From the NCBI GenBank assembly GCA_016719895.1, contig JADJYG010000019.1, forward strand, positions 104,316 to 168,315: a stretch of 64,000 bases of DNA, read 5' to 3'. The notes under the pieces were generated by a model. It saw only the letters and a program-made list of their open reading frames with translations. It made no database searches and was not told where the DNA came from. Both the position numbers and the translations under genes were made by a program. Shown piece by piece: positions 25,034 through 32,894 of the stretch. This DNA is from Saprospirales bacterium. Its GTDB lineage: Bacteria; Bacteroidota; Bacteroidia; Chitinophagales; Saprospiraceae. Each line of letters begins with the position of its first letter. Positions within the stretch are counted from its first letter, which is position 1.

Positions 25034-26475
25034 TCACGCCAAAATATCCCGCACCACCTCTCCCGACACGTCGGTCAGCCGGAAGCGGCGGCCCTGGTAG
25101 GGAAATACAAAGCGCTCGTGGTCGATGCCGAACAGGTGGAGCAGGGTGGCCTGGAAATCGTGCACGTGCACGGGGTTTTCGGCGATGTTGTAGCCGAACT
25201 CGTCGGTTTCGCCGTACACGATGCCGGGTTTGATGCCGCCGCCGGCCATCCAGATGGTGAAGCAGCGCGGGTGGTGGTCGCGGCCGTAGTTGTCGTCGAG
25301 CTACCCTGGCCGTAGGTGGTGCGGCCGAATTCGCCGCCCCAGACGACCAGGGTTTCGTCGAGCAGGCCGCGTTGTTTCAGGTCGGTGATGAGGGCTGCCG
25401 AGGCCTGGTCCACGTCTTTGGCTAGGCGGGTGGTCATGCCCTGGAGGTCGAAGTGCGCATCCCAGCCCATGTGGTAGAGTTGCACGAAACGCACACCCCG
25501 CTCGCACAGGCGCCGGGCGAGCAAGGCATTGGCGGCGTAGGTGCCGGGGATCATGGCGTCGGCGCCATAGAGCCGGAAGGTGCTGTCGGGCTCGTCGCTC
25601 AGGTCGGTCAGGCCGGGCACGGAAGTCTGCATGCGGTAGGCCATTTCGTACTGGCTGACGCGGGCGTTGATCTCCGGGTCGCCAAACGTCTCGGCGGACT
25701 GTAAATTGAGCCGGGCGATGACATCCAGCATCTGGCGCCGGCTCACGCTGTCCATGCCTGCGGGGTCGCGCAGGTAGAGCACGGGGTCCTGCCCGGCGCG
25801 AAACTGCACGCCCTGGTGCACACTGGGCAGGAACGCGCTGCCCCACACCCGGGAGGCCAGGGGCTGGATATTGCCTTTGCCGCGCGACAGCAGGACGACG
25901 AAAGCCGGCAGGTTGTTGTTTTCGCTGCCCAGGCCGTAGCTGAGCCAGGAGCCGATGGCCGGCCGGCCGGGTTGCTGGTGGCCGGTTTGGAAAAACGTCA
26001 CCGCCGGGTCGTGGTTGATCGCTTCGGTGTGCATGGTTTTGATGATGCACAGCTCGTCGGCAATCCGGGCGGTGTAGGGCAGCAAATCGCTGATCCAGGC
26101 GCCGCTTTGGCCGTATTGTTTAAAATCGACGCGGGCGCCGATGAGCGGGAACGACGTTTGGTTGGCTGTCATGCCGGTGAGGCGCTGGCCCATGCGCACG
26201 CTGGCGGGCAATTCCTGACCGTGCATTTCGCGCAATTTGGGTTTCCAGTCGAACAACTCAAACTGCGAGGGCGCACCGCTTTGAAACAGGTAGATCACCC
26301 GTTTGGCTTTCGGGGCGAAATGCGGCAAGGCGCCGCCGGCCGCACCGGCGGCTGCCGGGTCGCGCCGGCAGCTCTCGCCCAGCAGCGAGCCGAGGGCCAG
26401 GCTGCCGATGCCAACTGCTGCGCGGTGCAGGAAGGTTCGGCGGTTGAGCTGGAGGAGGTGGTTGAGCAGTTCCAT
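25034..26475 (-). pseudogene. DUF1501 family protein, frameshifted
   Basis: The start at 26473-26475 gives a Tat-like leader (LNRRTFLHRAAVGIGSLALG). The body is typical DUF1501, a sulfatase-like family: KRVIYLFQSGAPSQFELFDW, AIADELCIIKTMHTEAINHD, ERGVRFVQLYHMGWDAHFD, and VVWGGEFGRTTYGQG. At about 25303 the frame breaks after GQG. Inserting one base (GGTAGCTC to GGTAAGCTC) restores KLDDNYGRDHHPRCF and joins the separate frame MAGGGIKPGIVYGETDEFGY... that ends at 25034. The restored product is about 480 residues, normal for the family. Without it the frame runs on as low-complexity Thr/Ser. DUF1501 proteins usually accompany PSD1/DUF1553 proteins; no such partner is present. Confidence 0.85.
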
Positions 26476-26661
26476 ATCGTATTGATGTATGGTTGCGGGA
26501 GGCGCCCCGGATTTTGTAACAAGGAAAATACAAAAAACCTCCTTCTTTTTGAGTTTGGCAAACAGCCCAAAAGAGGAGGCCAGCGGGAATACTATGGGCA
26601 AAATTAGTCCGGAATTACGAGAAAGGCGTAAGCATCGTGCAAGAAGGACGTATGTTCGTGG

Positions 26662-26669
26662 TAAATTTG
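26662..26669 (+). promoter_or_regulatory. Candidate -7 promoter box for the HdeD-like gene
   Basis: TAAATTTG matches TAnnTTTG exactly, 30 bases before the ATG at 26699. No good -33 TTTG is seen at the expected distance. The 223 bases between the DUF1501 gene (minus) and this gene hold no other feature. Confidence 0.35.
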
Positions 26670-26698
26670 GAATTGGAAAAGCATAATTTGAAAAGGAT

Positions 26699-27235
26699 AT
26701 GATTCGAATTTTACAAAAACACTGGTGGGTACTGGCGCTGCGCGGCCTGGTATCCGTGACTTTCGCTGCCGTGGCCTTTTTAATGCCGGGCTTTACATTC
26801 GCCGTTTTGGTGACCATTATTGGCATTTTTCTGCTGGCCGACGGGCTGCTGGCTACGTATTCGGGCTGGCGGCTCCGGGGCGAGGACGCCGATTGGTGGG
26901 TGGCTGTGGTGGAAGGGCTGCTTGGCGTTGGACTGGGCGTCGCCACCCTGGTGCAACCGGAAATAACGGCTGCCCTGCTCATTCTATTTATCGCCCTGTG
27001 GTGCCTGATCACGGGCGCTTTTGAGATTGCGCTGGCGATCCGTATCCGCAAGGAGATCGAAAACGAGTGGCAGCTGGCGCTCGCCGGCGGTATCTCTATC
27101 GCCCTGGGCCTGCTCATGCTGATCCAACCGAATGCGGGCGCGGTCTCCATTGCGTGGTGGATCGGGGTGTACGCCCTTTTCTTCGGGTTGCTTTTGATCG
27201 GGCTGGGCTTGCGGCTGCGGAACTGGGCGGCGTGA
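26699..27235 (+). CDS. HdeD family (DUF308) membrane protein
   Basis: 178 residues of almost entirely hydrophobic sequence arranged as three helical hairpins (six transmembrane segments), each with a small-residue pattern: WWVLALRGLVSVTFAAVAFL, WWVAVVEGLLGVGLGVATL and WQLALAGGISIALGLLMLI. This three-fold internal repeat is the DUF308/HdeD pattern. In E. coli, HdeD is connected to acid resistance; the role in Bacteroidota is unknown. The gene stands alone, divergent from the DUF1501 gene and 60 bases before the peptidase gene. Confidence 0.88.
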   Translation: MIRILQKHWWVLALRGLVSVTFAAVAFLMPGFTFAVLVTIIGIFLLADGLLATYSGWRLRGEDADWWVAVVEGLLGVGLGVATLVQPEITAALLILFIALWCLITGAFEIALAIRIRKEIENEWQLALAGGISIALGLLMLIQPNAGAVSIAWWIGVYALFFGLLLIGLGLRLRNWAA

Positions 27236-27295
27236 TGGACGGACCCTGTAAAGTCTATTTAACGCGAATTTTGGATAACCAACTTTCCCCCCGGT

Positions 27296-29722
27296 ATGCG
27301 AATCCTGTTGTTTGCCCTAAGCCTGGTCTGGAGTTTTTCTCTGGCCGCCCAATCCATGCTGCCGGCAGCTGACTGGTGCGCTTCCGGAAAAAAATGGATT
27401 GCCTTCACGCAGCCTGACGGCCAAACGGATACCCGCAGCGACTCGGTAGACATCCTGAGCACTCAGCTCTTCCTCGATATTTCGGACTTTACCGGCAAAA
27501 CCATCGATGGTCGGGCGGTCATCCAGTTTGAAGCCCGGGCAAGCGGCGTTTCGAGCATTCGGCTGGACTTGCTTGGCATGACCATCGACACCGTTCGTTC
27601 CGACCTGGCGCCGGCCTGGACGTATGACGGCAAGCTGCTTCGAATCAGTTGGGCCAGCGCTCTGGCCGCTGCCGAACAGGCATCCCTGGAAATCCGGTAC
27701 CATGGCCAGCCTGCACAAGACGCCTCGGGTTGGGGTGGTTTTTACTGGCAGGGCGACTATGCCTACAACTTGGGCGTGGGCTTTGCCGCCGATCCGCATT
27801 CCTATGGTCGAGCCTGGTTCCCTTGTTTTGACAATTTTACCGAGCGTTGCATTTTCCGCTTTGAAATATACACACCGGCGTCCAGGCCGGCGTATTGCAA
27901 CGGCTACCTGATGGGCGAAGGCCCCTGGTTCGGCGGCAAGATCCGGCGGCAATGGCTGCTGCCCCAGCCTGTACCGGCCTACCTGGCTTGCGTGGCGGCC
28001 GGCCCTTTCGCGTCGTTCAAGCGCGAATACCCGGGTGAAAACGGGCCTGTTCCGGTAGAGATTGCCGTGGCGCCGGCCGATTCCAACCGGCTCAAAGCGT
28101 CTTTTATACACCTGCCCGACGCCCTGGCCGCTTTCGAATACTGGTATGGCCCCTACCGCTGGGTCAAGGTGGGGTATTCCATCGTGCCCTTTAACCAGGG
28201 CGCCATGGAACACGCCACGAATATCGCCTACATGCGCGATGCCGTAGACGGCACCACCGCATCCGAAAGACTTATGGCGCACGAACTCAGCCACCACTGG
28301 TGGGGCGATCTGGCCACCTGCTCCACCGCCGCAGACATGTGGCTGAATGAGGGCTGGGCCGTTTATTCCGAGCACTTGTTTTTGGAAAACGTGTACGGCC
28401 CGGAGCGCTTTCACGAAGAGGTGCAGAAAAATTTCCTTCACGTATTGGAAAAAATTCACGTCAACGAGGGCGGCTACCAAGCCGTGTCGGGCCTGCCGCA
28501 TAACCTTACCTATGGCGACCACACGTACCGGAAAGGCGCCGTCGTGGCCCACAACCTGCGCGGCTACCTGGGCGATTCGCTCTTCCGGGCCGGCCTGCGC
28601 GCCGCTCTGGAGGACAACCAGTTTGACGATTGGAGCAGCGCCGGATTTCGCGACAAACTCAGCGCCGCCACGGCATACGACCTGCATGATTTTTTTGACG
28701 ACTGGGTTTTTCAACCTGGTTTTGCGCATTTCGCCGTCGATTCGGTGCTGATACCCCCCGCCCTTCCCGGCGCCCCTTCGTTGATCACGGTTTTTATCAA
28801 ACAAAAACGGCGCGGCGCCCCGCATTTTTATCAGCAAGTGCCCCTGGAGTTTACGCTGGCAGATGCATCGGGCAAGCGCCAATACCAGCGCGCCCTGGTA
28901 TCCGGCGAAAACAGCACGGTACAGTTGCAGGCGCCTGCATTGTTTTTTCCGGAACGGGTATGGATAAACACCAGGCAGCGACTGACCCTGGCCCGCGCGG
29001 AAAAGGAGCAGATGGCCAAAAACACGGCCACCTACAACTTTTCGCCGGCGAGAATGACGATTCAGGTAAAGCACTTGCCCGCCGACAGCGCCCTGATCCG
29101 CGTGGAGCATCACTACGCCATGCCCGATACCGCCGGCCTGGCCAACCCGCATGGGTTTCGGCTCAGCAACCGCTACTGGACCATCGATGCGCTACAGCCG
29201 TTCGAAGGGGAAGCTTCCATGATCTACGACGGTAAAGGAGAAATGGATCAGCTCGACACGGAACTATTCGACCAGACCGGCCCCAAGGAAGACAGTATCC
29301 TGTTGCTTTTCCGGCCTGGCCCGGGACACCCCTGGCTGGAACATCCGAACTATTCGAAAAACACCATCGGTTCGGCCCAGGACCGCTATGGCATCTTGCG
29401 TGCTCTGCAAACGCCCCCTGGCCAGTATGCAATTGCCAAGGGCACGCGTACGGTATCTGCCGGTCAGCCATCCGCCCGGATGCTCCGGGCAGAAATTGCG
29501 CCGAATCCGGCAGCAGGGTTCGTCCGGGTGACCGTTGATCACCCGGTGGAGCAGTTGCGCGTTTTTAATGCGCGGGGGGAACTGGTAGCGCTGTTGCCGT
29601 GCGCGGGCGAGCAGGTGCTGGAATTGAATACCAGCGCCTGGCCGGCTGGCGCCTATTGGTTGTGGCTTTCCGCGAAAGGCCGGTCCGGCATAGTCGGCCC
29701 GTTTGCAGTGGTCGCACAGTAA
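27296..29722 (+). CDS. M1 family metallopeptidase with type IX sorting domain
   Basis: 808 residues. A signal peptide (LFALSLVWSFSLAAQS) leads into an M1 aminopeptidase fold. The zinc site is HELSH at 329-333 followed by E352 in WLNEGW, the HExxH-18-E arrangement. The substrate motif, normally GAMEN, reads GAMEH (302-306), so the residue that anchors the free N-terminus is changed. The C-terminal 75 residues (AEIAPNPAAGFVRVTV ... GAYWLWLSAKGRSG) form a type A T9SS sorting domain, predicting export and anchoring at the surface. It likely degrades peptides extracellularly. It is 60 bases after the HdeD gene and convergent with the rhomboid gene. Confidence 0.92.
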   Translation: MRILLFALSLVWSFSLAAQSMLPAADWCASGKKWIAFTQPDGQTDTRSDSVDILSTQLFLDISDFTGKTIDGRAVIQFEARASGVSSIRLDLLGMTIDTVRSDLAPAWTYDGKLLRISWASALAAAEQASLEIRYHGQPAQDASGWGGFYWQGDYAYNLGVGFAADPHSYGRAWFPCFDNFTERCIFRFEIYTPASRPAYCNGYLMGEGPWFGGKIRRQWLLPQPVPAYLACVAAGPFASFKREYPGENGPVPVEIAVAPADSNRLKASFIHLPDALAAFEYWYGPYRWVKVGYSIVPFNQGAMEHATNIAYMRDAVDGTTASERLMAHELSHHWWGDLATCSTAADMWLNEGWAVYSEHLFLENVYGPERFHEEVQKNFLHVLEKIHVNEGGYQAVSGLPHNLTYGDHTYRKGAVVAHNLRGYLGDSLFRAGLRAALEDNQFDDWSSAGFRDKLSAATAYDLHDFFDDWVFQPGFAHFAVDSVLIPPALPGAPSLITVFIKQKRRGAPHFYQQVPLEFTLADASGKRQYQRALVSGENSTVQLQAPALFFPERVWINTRQRLTLARAEKEQMAKNTATYNFSPARMTIQVKHLPADSALIRVEHHYAMPDTAGLANPHGFRLSNRYWTIDALQPFEGEASMIYDGKGEMDQLDTELFDQTGPKEDSILLLFRPGPGHPWLEHPNYSKNTIGSAQDRYGILRALQTPPGQYAIAKGTRTVSAGQPSARMLRAEIAPNPAAGFVRVTVDHPVEQLRVFNARGELVALLPCAGEQVLELNTSAWPAGAYWLWLSAKGRSGIVGPFAVVAQ

Positions 29723-29765
29723 TACCTTGTTGCGACGGGAGTACTCCGGCAACAAGCCGGAAGGT

Positions 29766-30548
29766 TCACCAGGAACGGTCCTGACTCCAGAAGGGCGGAA
29801 AAAAGGTGTCGTTTTGTTGCTGGCGCCGCCGCGCTTCTTCTTCGGCTTCCAGTGCGCGTTGCGCCTTGGTTTTATCAAAAATATCGCGGGGCAGGAAAAA
29901 TTCCTTCTCTTGGTTGCGTTCGTCGGCAAAGGGGTCGTGCTTGTCCAACTCGTCGTCTTCCAGTTCGCCTTTAAACCAAAAGGAGGTAAATATGCCCACC
30001 AGGCTCCCCAGCAGGTGGCTTTCCCAGGAAATGCCTTCCTGGTCGGGCAGAATGCCTAAAAACATGCTGCTGTAAAACACCATCACGATCAGCGCCAGAA
30101 TGATGGAACGCAGGCTGCGCCGGAAGATTCCATTCCAGAAGATGAATGCTACCAGGCCGTACACCACGCCGCTCGCCCCGATGTGCACTACGGGGCGCGC
30201 CAGCAGCCAAACCGTAGCCCCGGTCAGAAAATAGATCATCCAAAAGGCCCGCATGGCCACTTTACGGTAGAAATACAAAGTGATCGCGCTCAGTACAAAC
30301 AACGGAAAGGTGTTCGAAAGGAGGTGTTCCCAACTGCCGTGTACCAACGGCGAGGTCACGATGCCACGGATGCCCCACAGGCGGCGCGGCATATTGCCAT
30401 ACCAGCCGGGGTCGGCGCCCGCCAAAAACAAGTACGCATGGATGAGCCAAATAAAAAGCACAGCGGCCAGCGGAAAACGCAAGCTGTCGTAAAAATGGCG
30501 TTGGGTGAGTTCAAGGCTGTCGGATTCGCTGTCAAATAGGCCGCGCAC
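29766..30548 (-). CDS. Rhomboid family intramembrane serine protease
   Basis: 260 residues with about six transmembrane helices. The catalytic dyad is visible: Ser126 in HIGASGVVYG (GxSG) and His178 in ESHLLGSLVG. The conserved early loop is HGSWEHLLSNTFPL, with the His-x-x-x-Asn pattern. A charged, soluble C-terminal tail (about 195-260, EDDELDKHDPFADERNQEKE and ARRRQQQN) follows. Rhomboids cleave transmembrane segments; the substrate is unknown. It is 59 bases downstream of the DUF5683 gene on the same strand and may be co-transcribed. Confidence 0.9.
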   Translation of the reverse strand: MRGLFDSESDSLELTQRHFYDSLRFPLAAVLFIWLIHAYLFLAGADPGWYGNMPRRLWGIRGIVTSPLVHGSWEHLLSNTFPLFVLSAITLYFYRKVAMRAFWMIYFLTGATVWLLARPVVHIGASGVVYGLVAFIFWNGIFRRSLRSIILALIVMVFYSSMFLGILPDQEGISWESHLLGSLVGIFTSFWFKGELEDDELDKHDPFADERNQEKEFFLPRDIFDKTKAQRALEAEEEARRRQQQNDTFFPPFWSQDRSW

Positions 30549-30607
30549 AAAAAGACGGTTGAAGGTTGAAAGTTGAAAGGCACTTGTCCAGAACCTGCAG
30601 GCCGCGT

Positions 30608-31258
30608 TCAGGGCGGCGCGAGCTGCCCTTTCGGCTGCGGCCGGCCAAACCGGAGGCTAAGCCCAATTCCGAATACCGGCCCGGCATCCGTTGAATGTAC
30701 GCGGGGCCGCAGGCTCAGGTCGTCGCTGACATCGAAGCGCGCCAAATGCGCATCGACGAAAGCCTCGGTAGCCGTCAGGATATATGCCAAACCGAGCGCG
30801 ACCGAACTTTGTTCAACATACCGGCGCCATTGGTCCCGGTATTGTTTCATACTGGTGGCATCCAGTTGATTATATGGGGCCTCCGTGGGGTTGGTGGCCG
30901 GATCGCCATCCACCAGCAGTTTGTAATTTTTTTTCAGGCGGTTGTACTCGCCGATATTGTCCAACTCCAGGTAGGTCAGCCCGCCCAAAACAGCATACAC
31001 GATGGGCAATTTCCACCATTTCCGGTTATACGCCTGCCCCGCGCCCGGTAATGCCAGCGACAGGAACGCTGCCGTACGGGGATTGGGATAGTTGTTCGTA
31101 AACATACGGCGCACGAGACCGGCCTTGCCTACGGGCGGCGACGGGGTAGTGGCCGAAGCGGCAGCCGGCGGCAAGGTATCCAAAACAGGCGCCTGCGGCT
31201 GCTGGGCCGCGGCAAGCGCCAGCCGGAAAATGAAGAGAAAAAAGAGCAGGGTGCGCAT
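30608..31258 (-). CDS. DUF5683 domain-containing protein
   Basis: 216 residues. A signal peptide (LLFFLFIFRLALAAAQQ) and a short Pro-rich stretch precede the DUF5683 core: NYPNPRTAAFLSLALPGAGQ, AYNRKWWKLPIVYAVLGGLT, then YRDQWRRYVEQSSVALGLAY and the C-terminal strand GPVFGIGLSLRFGR. The family is restricted to Bacteroidota; it is often found near parAB, dapB and lepB, and its function is unknown. Here it sits upstream of rhomboid. Confidence 0.85.
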   Translation of the reverse strand: MRTLLFFLFIFRLALAAAQQPQAPVLDTLPPAAASATTPSPPVGKAGLVRRMFTNNYPNPRTAAFLSLALPGAGQAYNRKWWKLPIVYAVLGGLTYLELDNIGEYNRLKKNYKLLVDGDPATNPTEAPYNQLDATSMKQYRDQWRRYVEQSSVALGLAYILTATEAFVDAHLARFDVSDDLSLRPRVHSTDAGPVFGIGLSLRFGRPQPKGQLAPP

Positions 31259-31308
31259 ACCGGCAAAAGTAACGTTTGACGGTGGAAAACGTTGCGTAAC
31301 CTCCTCTA

Positions 31309-31393
31309 TAACCTGACAGGTAAAAAAACAGCCCTGGTCTTGAAGACGCTTGGCATCTTCAAGACCAGGGCTGTTTTTTTACCTGTCAGGTTA
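31309..31393. terminator. Perfect 38-bp inverted repeat, bidirectional terminator, overlapping a stop codon
   Basis: Bases 31309-31346 and 31356-31393 are perfect reverse complements over 38 bp with a nine-base loop (CGCTTGGCA). The core ACAGCCCTGGTCTTGAAGA is flanked by A7 on the left and T7 on the right, so either strand gives a hairpin plus T-run. The outermost bases, TTA at 31391-31393, are the stop codon of the DUF5689 gene on the minus strand. It sits between two minus-strand genes. Confidence 0.9.
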
Positions 31394-32815
31394 CGGCTTT
31401 ATATCATTTATATTGCGCAGAATAATTTGCTTGCCGTTGAAGTCCGACACAATGGCGGTCAGCGTCACCGCACCGGAAGGCGTGGTGGCGCTGGCAAATG
31501 CGGCATAGCTCTGGGTAAACATGGCGATGCTGCCGCTGGCGTCGGTCACGGTTTTGCTGCCGGAAAGCGGCGTGCCGGGGCCCGAGATGCTGGCGCCGAC
31601 AATCTTGACCAGGGTACTCTCCCAGGCGTCAAAATTGGCGTTGATCTCAGAAATCGTAGCCGTACGGGGCGCGGGATTGTTGCCAATGCTCAGCACGCCG
31701 GCATTGTCCAGGTGTACATTGTTCACCTGGAGCAGTTTGTTGAACTCGCTGATTTCCTGGCTGGAAATTTCCACTTCTATTTCATCGCCCAGGTTGAACG
31801 AGTGGTTGGCCGTGAACCGGACGACAATGCCGCCCGATTCGTCCTGCAAGTACAGGTTCTTGCCGTTCAGGTTGGTGGCTGCCCGGTCGGAAATCACGAT
31901 GCCCTTAATTTTGCGGTCGGCCGGCGCGCTGGTCGTGGAGCCGGTAAACAAGCTGCGCACGGCGCTGATGTTCATTGGCGTGCCGCCGACTCCGCTGCAG
32001 CGACCGGCCTGCATATTGACGTCGTTGAGGTCGCGGATATAGAGTTGGAGCGTACTGCCGTAAATGCCGAGTACGCCGGTAAGGGCGCCGTTGCCAACCG
32101 GCGTCTGAGCGCCGGCAAATTCGGCGTAACCGCTGCTGCGCAGGATGAGCTGTTCGCCGTCGCAGTCCATCAACGTGCGGTTGAGGCTGTATTTGGTGAC
32201 GGCGTCGGCGTAGGTTTGACCGGCATCGGCGCCGATAAACTGTACGTTTTCCAAGCGAATCAGGGTGCTGATATGGCTGGCATTTAAACCGGTGATATCC
32301 ACCACGGCGGGCGCCGGCGCGCTGCCCAGCGGGCCTTTTACCACTTTGGCGCGCACCTGGGATTCCGTGAGGCCGACATCCTCGGTCTGCCCGCCTTGCG
32401 TGACGGTGCTGCCGGTCAGTTGTGTCAGGCCGTTATAATCGGTCAGCAACAGATCCTGGCAACGAATAAACATTTTACGGCCTACCGGAAACTGGTTGTA
32501 CAGGTAGCCGTCGTTAAATTTGATTTCGATACCGCCGGAAGCGTCCTGGATCACCAGGGTCTTGTAATAGTTGCCCGAACGATCGTCCATGACGACGACG
32601 CCTTCGATAATGACGTCTTCCGTAATCTTATCAAAACCGCCGGATGTGACATGCAGGGCTTTGAGCTCGGCGATGGTTTTATTGGCCACAACGGTTACCG
32701 GTTCGCCGCCTGTGGGCGGCTCGTCGAAGTCGCGTTTGACACAAGCCGTGACGCCCGTCAAAAGCATCAGGGCCGTCAGGGAAAGTAGCGAAAAAGGAGT
32801 TTTCAGCAAGCGCAT
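31391..32815 (-). CDS. DUF5689 domain-containing lipoprotein
   Basis: 474 residues. The signal ends with lipobox VTAC (Cys25), so it is lipid-anchored. Two or more OB-like DUF5689 units are visible, each with an EGVV/KGIV strand and a nucleic-acid-binding style motif: ITEDVIIEGVVVMDDRSGNY with LVIQDASGGIEIKF, and RKIKGIVISDRAATN with LYLQDESGGIVVRF. The C-terminal IVSDFNGKQIILRNINDI repeats the theme. In Bacteroidota these proteins go with TonB receptors and extracellular nucleases. The same holds here: the TonB receptor gene is 79 bases upstream and a nuclease gene is divergent. A role in binding polymers (perhaps DNA) at the surface is inferred. Confidence 0.86.
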   Translation of the reverse strand: MRLLKTPFSLLSLTALMLLTGVTACVKRDFDEPPTGGEPVTVVANKTIAELKALHVTSGGFDKITEDVIIEGVVVMDDRSGNYYKTLVIQDASGGIEIKFNDGYLYNQFPVGRKMFIRCQDLLLTDYNGLTQLTGSTVTQGGQTEDVGLTESQVRAKVVKGPLGSAPAPAVVDITGLNASHISTLIRLENVQFIGADAGQTYADAVTKYSLNRTLMDCDGEQLILRSSGYAEFAGAQTPVGNGALTGVLGIYGSTLQLYIRDLNDVNMQAGRCSGVGGTPMNISAVRSLFTGSTTSAPADRKIKGIVISDRAATNLNGKNLYLQDESGGIVVRFTANHSFNLGDEIEVEISSQEISEFNKLLQVNNVHLDNAGVLSIGNNPAPRTATISEINANFDAWESTLVKIVGASISGPGTPLSGSKTVTDASGSIAMFTQSYAAFASATTPSGAVTLTAIVSDFNGKQIILRNINDIKP

Positions 32816-32894
32816 ATTTTCAAATTTAAAGTGTTTGGCAGGTTGAATACGTATGGTTTCGAAGTTCCTTTATTTCAATCTGGCTACAAGTCAA

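Noticed and set aside
25075..27150. A single 691-residue minus-strand protein covering DUF1501 and the region upstream
   Set aside because: The first 225 residues are antisense to the HdeD gene and the last 50 are an out-of-frame tail after the frameshift.
27317..29152. 611-codon frame antisense to the M1 peptidase
   Set aside because: Shadow frame; zinc motif and sorting domain are on the plus strand.
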